From Stemphylium vesicarium (Eukaryota > Ascomycota > Dothideomycetes > Pleosporales > Pleosporaceae), in assembly GCA_004380135.1 (NCBI GenBank), contig QXCR01000009.1, positions 62,001-126,000 on the forward strand: a stretch of DNA of 64,000 nucleotides, in the 5' to 3' direction. A program made the translations under genes and the position numbers. The notes under the pieces were generated by a model. It did no database searches, was not told where the DNA came from, and saw only the letters and a program-made list of their open reading frames with translations. This document shows, piece by piece, positions 1-9,411 of this stretch. How positions within the stretch are numbered: the first letter of the stretch is position 1; each line of letters begins with the position of its first letter.

Positions 1-510
1 ATCTACTACTTCACAGCCATCCTTCGCTCCAACAACCTCCCCAACTTCCCCCCTCTCTCCCTCGCCTCGAATATAACATCACTCTCCCTCCCCGGTTTCC
101 ACTGGTTCTCAGGCATATCGCTGAACCGCGTTAGCAACCCTTACTTAACCCTCTCATCGCACCTCCCGTCTCTCTCACACATCGCTTTCACACTGCATAG
201 TGCGAGCGTGACGACGTCGATGTGGGGGGAGCGGCAGATGGTGGAGATGGAGAGGGCTGATCCGGTGAGGGCGAGGGCGAGGAAGACGGTTGGTGTTGCG
301 GTGGTTTGCGAGATGTATGATTTGAGGGCGTTATTCGCGTGTGCGGCGCTGGAGAGCGTGAGGGTGGTGTATGTGAGGAGTGAGATTGTGGAGGGGCTCA
401 CGGCTGTGGGTGAGCCAAAGGGGGTGGTTGGGGAGGTGGGGGAGTGGATTAGAGAGGGGTTTAGGAGGGTGGAGAGGGTGGTTGGGGTCGAGGTTGTGAG
501 GGAGGGGTGA
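1..510 (+). CDS. 3' part of a hypothetical protein (partial at window start)
   Basis: Frame 1 is open from the first base to a TGA at 508-510, giving about 169 residues, so the gene starts before the window. The first 60 residues are rich in Leu, Pro and Ser with repeated LSLPGF- and LPSLSHIAF-like segments; the rest has the alternating hydrophobic/charged pattern of the C-terminal half of fungal F-box or 2EXR-like proteins (LRALFACAALESVRVVYV). That family resemblance is weak and from memory. Base composition turns strongly G-rich on this strand after position 200. I do not recognise a catalytic motif, and the true start and any upstream introns are outside the window. Confidence 0.6.
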   Translation: MYYFTAILRSNNLPNFPPLSLASNITSLSLPGFHWFSGISLNRVSNPYLTLSSHLPSLSHIAFTLHSASVTTSMWGERQMVEMERADPVRARARKTVGVAVVCEMYDLRALFACAALESVRVVYVRSEIVEGLTAVGEPKGVVGEVGEWIREGFRRVERVVGVEVVREG

Positions 511-820
511 TGGAGTGGGGAGAGCGAAGGAGGAGAAAGGATGATTGTGATACCTGGGCCAGTTTCTTGACGTGCTAGACACGGGAATGCGAAGTGGTGA
601 GGATATGTTTCGAATTAATACTACAAAACTACAATACAGTCCATATACTGTGCAAGGTAGCCATCCAGAGCAACAAACAAAAGCCCCCATATCCAAAAGA
701 ACCATGCTCTTCAATATCCAAAGTTGCTTTCCGTGAACTTACTCTAGTCATTCTGCCTCGCTATGCATATCGGCATCTAACCCCAGGTCCTCTGATCCAA
801 AACTACTACCGTTCGTTTCA
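511..820. other. convergent intergenic spacer
   Basis: About 310 bases between the ends of two convergent genes. It must carry both 3' ends. I see no further open frame with coding character and no repeat. Confidence 0.5.
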
Positions 821-3800
821 TTACAGAAAAGCTGGAGTGTCCTCCCTCACCAAGAGCAGGCCGCCTCTCAACCTCTCAGCACTGCCTTCCAATGCAGGAG
901 TGCTCTTTCGCTCCTTTAAGAAGCGATCGGCCATGCGCTGTCCAGGTGTAACACTGCCTCCGCGTTCAGTGTCAAGAACCGTATCAATGACCCTCGCCAC
1001 AGTCTGGGGATCTGGCTCTTTGCTCATGGCGAGAGATTTTGATGAGGGTGTAAGACGTAATGCCGGCTTTCTCAGCTCAGAGCCGGGTGACGAAGTCGTG
1101 TTGAGAGCTGCGCCTGCGAATCTACCAACTCCGTTGCCGCCGCGCAGGTCGAACGCACTCCTCGGCCGGCGAGCAAGCTTCTCAGGAGATATTGGACGCA
1201 CGACTGCGCGTATGCGGGGACGTAGTGGTATTGCTGGTATGCTCTGTTGTTGCCTTGTAGGATCATCGGGCGTCGTATTCATGCTATGCTGATCAACATT
1301 GGGCGTGCTGCGGTTCATTGTCGACAGGCCTAGAGGCTGCTGGGGATGTGATCGCGACGAAAGACTCAGCGGCGATGGCGATGGCTGTTTCTGGCTGCGA
1401 AAAGACTGGGGTGTTACGTTTTCCTTTCTCTTTATTTGCGCGTCACTTCTCTTGAGTGCTGTAGCTGGGATACACTGTGACTTCTCATTCGTGGATGGTG
1501 CTGAGAAATTAGAATAAATCACGGGTCCAGGTGTCGACCTCAGCGGCTTCAGAGACCTCAATGAGGTCATACTATCAGTCGGCGACTTCGAATGCCGGGA
1601 GCCTAGGCTATTGCTGCTAGAGCGTCTGCCAGTGTCGATGAAGGGAAAGCGCTCGTTCATAGAGGGGGTTTGGGGTGTCTCAAGGACTGCGCGCGGAAGC
1701 GATGCATGACTTCGAGGGGTTGAAGGCGGACGCTGCCTGTTCACCAAGGACGTCGGTCGCGACTGAGAGTACCCGTATGTTTGACTGCTTTCGATAATAG
1801 GCGCCCCAGAATTCTCATGCGTAATCTTGATGTCTGATGCATTGGGAAGCGAGTCGCACGCATAATGAAGTGTCGCACCCCCACTGTCATCGTGATCTTT
1901 CTGGAGCTTTTTTTTATATGGACGGTGCAGCCCGGATGAAGAATTGGTAGCTGTAATTGATTCAGCATCTGGTCGTGGTGTTGTGAAGTCACAGGAGCCT
2001 CGCAGAACCACTGTCGTATCCTCGTGTTCAGTGTGCGACGTGTGTATGGATTCCGGCCGATTCTTCCTCGACGGAGTAGCATATGACTCGTTGATGCTGA
2101 GATCCTCCTGGCTGCTTAACTCCATAGCTGAAACTTCATGCGAAAGCCAAGCTCTCCAATCGCGGCTGGTGCGATCTGGCGCCTGACGGCGAGGCGAGGG
2201 TGTTCCCACTACGTAGCTTCGTACAGATTGCGATGCGAGCACAACTGCTGAGCCACTGTCATGGGACTGTTCTAGTTGACTAGGGCCGTCGAAAGACATG
2301 ACGCTGTCGTTTGGGACAATGCTGATACCGTCTGTATTACGCGAATAGATGCTGGGAGACATTGGCGTCATAGCAGCCTTAGAGCTAGGCGAGACAGACA
2401 CTTTCGGTGATACTGTTATGCCATGAGGGATTTTGCGCTTGATAGCATGATTATCAGGGGTCGGCTCTTCGCTTCGCCCGATACTGGGCTCCGTCGTCTC
2501 ATGAGGATGCTGAGCGATTGTCGTAAGATTGAGAGGTTCATCAGTCTCGTGCAGCGGTCGGGTATCGCTTGGCTTATCTAGAGGGGTTTTCCAGCGGTCT
2601 TCAGCCTTCTCCACACGCTTCTCTATCTGTGAGGCAGAGGGTGTGAAGAATTGTGTGACTTCTCGTCGTGCTAGAGCGTTGACCACGTCCTCGTCCCCAG
2701 ACTCAGGCGTAGTTGTCGACGAAAGAAGATCATCGCCACTCTGAATGCGCTCTGACTTTCGCACAGGCTTTGTGATATCAGGATCCGGGGATGAGTATTG
2801 TCCGACGGGCGTTACACTGCGGATGGTCGAGCGTATTGCTCTACCAAGAGACCTGATAGTGCTAGTCTTGCTCTGGGCACTCTGAGCTGTTACAGGCCTT
2901 CGTGATGGGGGCCTTTGGTCGTTATCCAAGCTAACCCGAAGGGGGCGACTGCCGCTGGAGTTCAAGTCTTGGGTCTGCGATTGAAGTTTCGTCGTACTCG
3001 ATTCGAAGACGTCACTCGCCGCACCTGGCGTCTGCTTACTGGGACTTACAGATGCGTGTGAAGACCTTGTTGTACCTATCTCTCTCATCAAAGCCGAGAA
3101 AACTCTTTTGGGATCTATCGGCGTTGAAGACTCCTCTGTGAGGCTTTCCATCGGCATTGGATCACGAAAAGATGAGAGCAGCGGGAGAGGCACCGACTTT
3201 CTTCTTGCTGCTGTCACAGAAGCAATGCGGTCGGCCTCACTTCCGATGCTGTCTTTGGACTCATGGATGACAGTCATACGTTTGATCGCTCGTTGGGTCA
3301 GTGTATCACTGGTCGAAGTTGTTCCCCAACTAGTCACTCGAGAGGCGGGAACATGCGGAGCATTTGCCTCACTGTGCAGGCTGCGTACACTGCGTCCACT
3401 TCCAGTACTGTTGCTTCGAGATCCGGATCGTAAAAAGGCCGGACGGGCACTATCAAGCGAAGGAGTCCTGGTACGGATGCGCTGCAATGTCTCCTCGTCG
3501 GGATGTGGGATGGATGAAGTATCAGCACTTGGTGGTGTAAAGTGGGAAGTGTGGAAGTAATCGCGACTGGCTTCGATGTGCTGCACAGGAAGATTGGCCG
3601 ACTTGCCCGAGGTACGTCGGAATACCTTTTTGATCTTGTTCCTTAATGATCCCGAAAAGGATCGCTTTTCCTTGAGTTCTTGCGGTGGCATGAACTCAGA
3701 CAAGGTAAGATCGATTGTCGACTCGTCAGGCGTCTGCCCGCTGCTCACAGAAAATGAGTGCGTCTCCGACACGACGCGCTTCCCTTTATCCTTCCCTTTA

Positions 3801-4648
3801 TCTTGTCGCTTTTTGAATGGTGCAAGAAACATGGAAGGCTTGTGCTTCACTGCCTTTTGCTGGAAACCTTGTAGATATTCGTCTCTCGCTTTGTCGAGCG
3901 TTGTATCGGGCCCAACGGTAACCGGTATGCGCGGACCTGCTAACGGTGACGGCCGAAGTGTGCGAATCGGTAGATGCAAGGGAGAAGGCTCTGATACTGG
4001 GCTCATGCTGACAGATGTTGGTGTAGTAAGATACTTTGCTGGCGGACGTGCTATCGGCGATCCGGTCTGTATGCTGCTTGCGTAGTACATGGAGCGTGCC
4101 TTTCTAATCTGTTGTGAAGTTATGGAGGACGCAGCGGTCGGCCGGAGAGTCTTTGGCTGAGAGCTAGGCCTAGCATTCTCACTGAATGTGACCGAGGGCT
4201 GTGTTGACAACTGCCGTGACACCGAAAGTGACCCATCGACGGTCGGTGTAGGATAGAAGGGTGGGAACTGCTCGGTATTCTGCTCGGTATTTGCTGTCGA
4301 CGCTTGCGACGAGGGCTGACTACATTTCGTCTGTTCGACCTTTGTTCGCTGTATGGATCGAAAACTGGATTCGCGGGGCGGAAAATGGCTACCCTGAGAT
4401 GTGAGGGATTTGCGGCTGGCGTTGCTCTTCGACCTCGAAACATCAGAGCTGCGTTTGGCAGCACGATCTGCCGCATCTTGAGCCTGTGCCCGAGCGAAAG
4501 CCGCGGTCGCAGCAGCCAATGCTTGTTGACGGACAACATCAAATTCGAAAGATTCTGTGAGCGAAGTAGGGCGCTTGTTGGGGACCGTGGAGGTTGACTT
4601 GGAGCGGCGAAGACGGCCACTAGCATCGCTGTTCGCGCGAGCAAGCAT
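821..4648 (-). CDS. large Ser-rich, mostly disordered hypothetical protein
   Basis: One uninterrupted 1275-residue frame. It begins MLARANSDASGRLRRSKSTS and ends VREDTPAFL. Composition is dominated by Ser, Thr, Pro, Arg and Lys, with many S/T-P and R-x-x-S sites, which suggests a long intrinsically disordered, phosphorylated protein. A short Ala/Gln-rich helix (about residues 43-60) and a Lys/Arg-rich patch near residues 265-295 (KKRQDKGKDKGKRVV) are the only structured-looking pieces. There is no signal peptide or membrane segment. Length without an in-frame stop, and the absence of a better competing frame, support it as real. Function is unknown; a cytoskeletal or cell-polarity scaffold role would be a guess. 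Confidence 0.85.
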   Translation of the reverse strand: MLARANSDASGRLRRSKSTSTVPNKRPTSLTESFEFDVVRQQALAAATAAFARAQAQDAADRAAKRSSDVSRSKSNASRKSLTSQGSHFPPRESSFRSIQRTKVEQTKCSQPSSQASTANTEQNTEQFPPFYPTPTVDGSLSVSRQLSTQPSVTFSENARPSSQPKTLRPTAASSITSQQIRKARSMYYASSIQTGSPIARPPAKYLTTPTSVSMSPVSEPSPLHLPIRTLRPSPLAGPRIPVTVGPDTTLDKARDEYLQGFQQKAVKHKPSMFLAPFKKRQDKGKDKGKRVVSETHSFSVSSGQTPDESTIDLTLSEFMPPQELKEKRSFSGSLRNKIKKVFRRTSGKSANLPVQHIEASRDYFHTSHFTPPSADTSSIPHPDEETLQRIRTRTPSLDSARPAFLRSGSRSNSTGSGRSVRSLHSEANAPHVPASRVTSWGTTSTSDTLTQRAIKRMTVIHESKDSIGSEADRIASVTAARRKSVPLPLLSSFRDPMPMESLTEESSTPIDPKRVFSALMREIGTTRSSHASVSPSKQTPGAASDVFESSTTKLQSQTQDLNSSGSRPLRVSLDNDQRPPSRRPVTAQSAQSKTSTIRSLGRAIRSTIRSVTPVGQYSSPDPDITKPVRKSERIQSGDDLLSSTTTPESGDEDVVNALARREVTQFFTPSASQIEKRVEKAEDRWKTPLDKPSDTRPLHETDEPLNLTTIAQHPHETTEPSIGRSEEPTPDNHAIKRKIPHGITVSPKVSVSPSSKAAMTPMSPSIYSRNTDGISIVPNDSVMSFDGPSQLEQSHDSGSAVVLASQSVRSYVVGTPSPRRQAPDRTSRDWRAWLSHEVSAMELSSQEDLSINESYATPSRKNRPESIHTSHTEHEDTTVVLRGSCDFTTPRPDAESITATNSSSGLHRPYKKKLQKDHDDSGGATLHYACDSLPNASDIKITHENSGAPIIESSQTYGYSQSRPTSLVNRQRPPSTPRSHASLPRAVLETPQTPSMNERFPFIDTGRRSSSNSLGSRHSKSPTDSMTSLRSLKPLRSTPGPVIYSNFSAPSTNEKSQCIPATALKRSDAQIKRKENVTPQSFRSQKQPSPSPLSLSSRSHPQQPLGLSTMNRSTPNVDQHSMNTTPDDPTRQQQSIPAIPLRPRIRAVVRPISPEKLARRPRSAFDLRGGNGVGRFAGAALNTTSSPGSELRKPALRLTPSSKSLAMSKEPDPQTVARVIDTVLDTERGGSVTPGQRMADRFLKERKSTPALEGSAERLRGGLLLVREDTPAFL

Positions 4649-5054
4649 GGTGATGACGCGATAAAACTATACGGTCGCTGGAGGAAGGGTAAGAGGGTGA
4701 ATCCAATCTAGCGAAGCAGTGCTAAAGACGTGTTGGCGGCATGTAGCAGAAACAGCGGTAATGAAGCACAACAAGCGGATGGTATCGGGGATCGTGTAGG
4801 CAATGTTGGGATGGAATCAGCATGGCAGCTGTCCCATTACTGATGGTGGCTGCCGTGTTGCCCGCCGAGCTTGCTTTAATCACGACTTCATAAGGCTCCC
4901 ATAGATGTAAGTGGAAGGAGGCATCCATTATGTGCGGAAGGACTCTTTCAAACAGCAAAACCGGCGCGCCTTCATCAGCCATCACGCTGATGGAACTCCT
5001 ACACGATCATGTCCATCGTGGATATCAGAACTAATGTGTGTATTCTTCAACTCT
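4649..5054. other. intergenic, upstream of the Ser-rich protein
   Basis: About 400 bases holding the promoter of the minus-strand Ser-rich gene and the 3' flank of the MFS transporter. Only short non-coding-looking frames are present. No TATA box or repeat stands out. Confidence 0.4.
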
Positions 5055-6682
5055 TTATGCCGCTTCTCGAAACCTCGATGCACCCTCCTCGTCATGGAAA
5101 GCATCCAGATCCTGCCCATGAACCTCGAGATACGCAGGCTCTGTATCCTTCACACTAATGGCGAATGTCACGTAGGCCATAAACGCAAATGCAACGGCGG
5201 AGCCCAAAAAGGGCAGACCTAACCACCCGCCACCCAAGCCAATGCCTAATTGGAATAGCTCATTCAGCAACGGACCGCCAATCATGGCACCAAAGCTCTC
5301 CGCCATGGCAATTGTGCTCATAAGCTTACCAATGTTAGGGCTCGATTGGCCACCAACAACGTGGATGGAAATGGAGCGCATGGCGGCATTGTAGCCGGAG
5401 CCCATATTGTATATGAGAAGACCAATGATGAGTAAAGCAGGAAATGCAGCAATACCCATGACGAAGAAAGAGGCAGTGGTGATGGTGATGGAACCGCAAG
5501 CGATCAGCATGTCTGCCTTGTGTGCTGGAAAACGCAGCTTCTTCAACAGAACGTAGTTGACCAGAGGAAGGATGACGCTAACTGCGACAAGGTTTGTCGC
5601 TGCGCGGAACGATAGCAAGTATGCCGCCTTCTTGATCTCCCAGATGTAGCGCTTGGAAGCATAACGCACTAAGAGAGAAATCGATTGTCTGCCCAATCTA
5701 TTGACCAAGAAGGTCAAAACGACCAGAGTCAGTGTCCAGTCATTCCATAAGAATAAGGCCGCATCCTGGAAGTTGCGCAGTTGTGACCGTATAGAGAAGT
5801 CGCGATCGACTGGCTGAAGCTCAACATCGGAACATTCGTTGTCTTTCGGTTCTGGCAGGTCGCGCAGATGCAGAGTCTCCGGGAGGAAGAGTGCCACGAT
5901 CACGCCCACGATCTCGAGAGCCAGAGCCAGCATTAGCGGGAGCCAGTCTCCCTTTTCCATAAGCCGCGATGCAATTATGGGCCCCACCATCTCCGCAAAG
6001 ACGATACACGTTGTCAAGTATAGAAAGATGGTGGTACGATGTTCGGCAGGAGCGATGTCGGCTAGCATGGTCAGGGCGAGGGCTACGGTCACAAAGGCAC
6101 CACCGCCAATTAATGTGAAGGCGCTCGAGAACCAAACCAGCTGTAAGGGAAGAGACTTGAAATAGCCTGTTTCAAAGTCAATTCCACATCCCAAGTAGTC
6201 TCCTAGCAGTACTCACATATCAGTAGGGTCCAGGCAAAGCTGAGCACGATGCCCACTAGACTCGCCGTGAAGATCCACTTTCTGCCAATCCTATCAGCCA
6301 ATGTTCCAAACGGCACCGCCAACAACAGGCCAGGTATCGCATTGAACATTTCCTGCCAGCCAAAGATGCCGGCTAGTCTCTGTTGCACCTCATCCACCTT
6401 GCATAGCTTCTCTGATATAGTCCCGTCTCCCTTTATCACCGATGGATCCTTCTCGCGGTAATATTTGAGACATAGGTTCGCTTCGAATATGCGCGTCTGC
6501 GGGGGCTCGGAGAGAAAGGCGCCTATATCGACGAATGCGACGAGGGTGAAGATGAGGACTACGAGGAGGAGCCAGGGTTTCTTGCTCGCGACGGGTAGTG
6601 ATATATCTGGCGCGCCAGTGGGTGAGAGGAGGGCCTCGTCTTCTTCAATCGAGTCTCCCGGTGACTCTAGTGACCCTGTCAT
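5055..6682 (-). CDS. MFS transporter, 525 aa, two exons
   Basis: Exon 1 is 6682-6217 and exon 2 is 6166-5055, with a 50-bp intron (6216-6167; GTGAGT donor, AATTGAC branch, CAG acceptor) joining ...TLLI-C-YFKSL in frame. After an acidic cytosolic N-terminus, the first membrane helix (WLLLVVLIFTLVAFVDIGAF) is followed by a long lumenal loop with two Cys. Next come helix 2 and the signature loop PFGTLADRIGRKW, the MFS motif A (G-x-L-A-D-R-x-G-R-K). About 12 membrane segments can be counted. The family exports or imports small solutes; fungal members of this shape are usually unassigned or sit near secondary-metabolite genes. The substrate cannot be read from sequence. The C-terminus ends in a short charged tail (EEGASRFREAA). 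Confidence 0.88.
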
Positions 6683-7500
6683 TTCTACAATTCATCGGCG
6701 TATGGCGTATGGCGCAGGAAGCGGTGAGGATTGTATGGCAGAGGTGCCATGCGCCGGAAATTGAGCAGACGCGCCAGCTGGTGTTGGAAGCACAATGAGT
6801 ACGCCAGGGCATTGACTACCCGGGTAGAGTAGCAAGGAGGTTGGGCAGAACTATCGTGAGGATGGAAAGTGCGCAGCAAGCAGGCCACACCATGCGCGCC
6901 GCCATGGTGGCTGTGAAACATCATTGGTGATAAGGCCATCGCGGCGCGCATCCCTCGCACAACAGCTGTCGCAACGTCCGCTTGCGTCAGCACTAAGTGG
7001 GAACACTATTTCGCATCGCGCATCTTTCGGTGCTATTATCTCGGCAGAACGTCGCTTAAACATTCGTGTCCCTAATGCTGACCTTGATGGCACCCAGATT
7101 CACGGTCGCAAGCTCTAGGGTAGGATGGCTGTGACGGAGCGCGCAACAACCCTGAGTGCAATGATACAGTCTATTATCCAAGCGGTGCAGTCTTGTTCTG
7201 CCAGCTTGTCTGCAGTGCGGTTGTCATGTACGAGGCAGAATGTGCTCGACGTCTCGCTGCGAACAAAAAGATCGACCATACTGCGCCTTGTCTCCCGAAT
7301 CCAGATGCTCAATCACGTGATACACTATCGACGCCACCCAGGCCTTCACTCATTGTAACAAAAAGATTAAGCCGGGAACTTTCTAGTCTCCAAGATCGAT
7401 TCGGCTAACATCTTAGACCAGGGAGCGACATTCAAATCATCCTGTAAAGGTCGTAATACATATGGTGCATACATCATGATATTTATTGGACTGCATTATC
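6683..7500. other. gene-free spacer
   Basis: About 800 bases between the start of the MFS transporter and the kinase remnant. Only overlapping short frames without recognisable motifs are present, several of them opened by non-ATG codons. Nothing supportable seen apart from the presumed promoter of the transporter. Confidence 0.4.
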
Positions 7501-8689
7501 CTAACCCCCAAATTCCCGTTCAGGTTTTGATTGTAAAACAGGGTTACGCTCATGATAGCAATCCGAGCACACAAAGTCTCTATAGCTGGCAATACCTGTC
7601 TTTACTTCATCGGAATTGGGCCGTCTCGTCGGCTCCCTAGCCGTCATCAAGACGGCCGTGATCGAGAGAAATAACAGTTCCGGTGATATATCAGCCGAGA
7701 GTAGCTGAAAATGCACATCATCCATAACATGTGAGTAGCCGTGCTCTTCCATATCCTCTTGCTCCGTCAAATGGCTCGGGCTAAGTATAATTTCAATGAA
7801 AACGCAGCCCAGTGGGTAGATGTCGGCTATAAAATTTCTTCTGTCATGTTCTAGCACTTCAGGCGGACAATATCTTTTTGTTGAGAATTCTGGTCGGCCT
7901 TAGGTTGTGCACTGGCCGTATCTGGTAGTGTCCTTTGAGACGCCGAAGTTGGTGTAGATGACGAGGTTCTGGTGGACAGACTTGTCATCAAGCCGGCCAG
8001 AGGGTTGATTTCAGCCTGTGGATTACCTATTTAGGAATAGCGATTGCCTATATAGGCCTAGCAGTTGCTTTATGAAGTTAGAATCAAGCTCAAGTTCACG
8101 GCCGGGCCGGCTTGTTGACATGTCTGCTGGTGGATCAGGATATTTCCTGGCTTGATGTCCTTACCGCGAATACCTCTCTGGTGCATGAATGCGAGCCGCT
8201 CGCTAAGCATCCAAATGCTTGCTTGAGGACATTGGTCATTCCCTCTAGATCGATGGATGTATCATCGGGCTTCTCCACACCGTGAGCAAAGCTTTCGAGA
8301 TAATGACTAAGATCTCCCCCATCGGCAGCTGGCTGTAAAAGCAGCCCACCGCAGCGGCTGGTGATATAGGTCGTGAATAGGCGAATAACGTGGCGATGGG
8401 TTTTCAAGTTACGGATGATCTCGACTTCGTTGTTGAATCGCTCTTCTACCTGCTTTTTATGTCTCCCACGACGAAACTCAATGACCTTCCTTGCAAACAC
8501 CGCTCTCGTCATAGTGTGTTCCACTTGATCAACTACAGCACTTTAACCTCTGCCAAACACCCCTTTGCACTCAAGTGGGATTTTCTTTTCATCATCGATG
8601 AAGTAGTCCTCGTCCTCCACAGTGAAGATATCGGCACCGGGCGCTCCAGTTTTTGAATCCTTGTATAGCACATTGCTGCTAGTTTCACG
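7501..8689 (-). pseudogene. decayed protein kinase
   Basis: Kinase subdomains appear in the right order on the minus strand but in broken frames. They are: glycine-rich loop GVFGRG-stop-SAVVD (TAA at 8543-8545); the VAIK-like lysine in VFARKVI; an N-lobe ending HVIRLFTTY; then a one-base frame change near 8198-8206. Next is the catalytic loop MHQRGIRGKDIKPGNIL (D codon 8157-8159). About 150 bases of unrelated-looking sequence with a 21-bp tandem repeat follow. Then come YTNFGVSKD, where DFG has become NFG (AAC at 7948-7950), an in-frame TAA in the activation segment (7900-7902), RYCPPEVLE, and the C-lobe ADIYPLGCVFIEI running to the TAG at 7501. Two of the stops and the D-to-N change are explicable by C-to-T/G-to-A transitions. 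Intact relatives are fungal Ser/Thr kinases with an IRHKDIKP-type loop. An expressed product is very unlikely. Confidence 0.85.
8026..8067. repeat. two-copy 21-bp tandem repeat inside the kinase remnant
   Basis: Units 8026-8046 and 8047-8067 match at 16 of 21 positions. Each begins with a palindromic or near-palindromic decamer (CCTATTTAGG, then CCTATATAGG) followed by a TAGC and a TTG. The repeat lies where the kinase frame is lost between the catalytic loop and the NFG motif, so it may mark an insertion or local expansion. Confidence 0.6.
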
Positions 8690-8943
8690 TCATTCGTCGA
8701 TGCCTAGCGATGCCACATCGCGTGCGAGGGAATCTATTCCCATGGGCGTCACAGCAGAGAAAGAAGCTACCCGTATGTTGTGAGTCAATCAGAATAAGCG
8801 TGGTCCATACGTGTGTTGCTTCTGCAGCGGCGAGCGCACCTGTAACAAGTCTGTGGAAGTTCAGCCTGATGACCATGTATGTTCTCACGCAACCAGATTC
8901 CTCTTATTGCAACCGTCGCAGAGTTTCTTGCAGGGGAGATTGA

Positions 8944-9162
8944 CTAGGGAGAATAGGAAGTTACTAGCTCGTAGATAAAAATGCCAAAGTTGAATAGATA
9001 GGGGAAATGGATGCGAACATGGTTGTCGCGTCGCACGATTTCCGGTGAGGTGGACACACGTATCGTGGCGCTGCCACAACAGCTCCTCATTGGCGTTAGG
9101 AAAGAGTCTTCCAGGTCCAGCTGCCAGTTTGCGACGCATTCAAGCAGCACGTGTCTGCAAGG
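8944..9162 (-). pseudogene. possible decayed gene fragment of unknown family
   Basis: A minus-strand frame closed by TAG on both sides reads CRHVLLECVANWQLDLED... and ends FPYLFNFGIFIYELVTSYSP. The last part resembles the end of fungal kinase-like modules in HeLo/DUF7580-type proteins (pattern LF-x-FGI-x-x-x-EL), but this is pattern memory only. No ATG opens the frame. The neighbouring minus-strand frames from 8690 to 8943 and the bases up to 9411 show no clear continuation. It may be the other half of the decayed kinase gene or a separate relic. Confidence 0.25.
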
Positions 9163-9411
9163 CTATCCTCCTGCCAAAGATGCCTGAAGAGGTCAGCTAT
9201 GAAGGTACAAGTTAATCATCTGCACTCTTGATGTCAGGCAGGCTACCACCTAGGGTTTTTCATGGAGGATTATCATGGGGGGTTTGTATCAAAGGTATGG
9301 TGGTACTGAGACCAATACCCACACTGAGATCGATGGAAAGGCTACATTCGTACTGAGGTAGACGGTGCCCCTAGAAATGCGCGGTACATATCTGTCGATA
9401 TATCTTGATAC

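Noticed and set aside
594..1292. 232-residue plus-strand frame
   Set aside because: Mostly antisense to the C-terminal coding part of the long Ser-rich gene; no motif and composition typical of a shadow frame.
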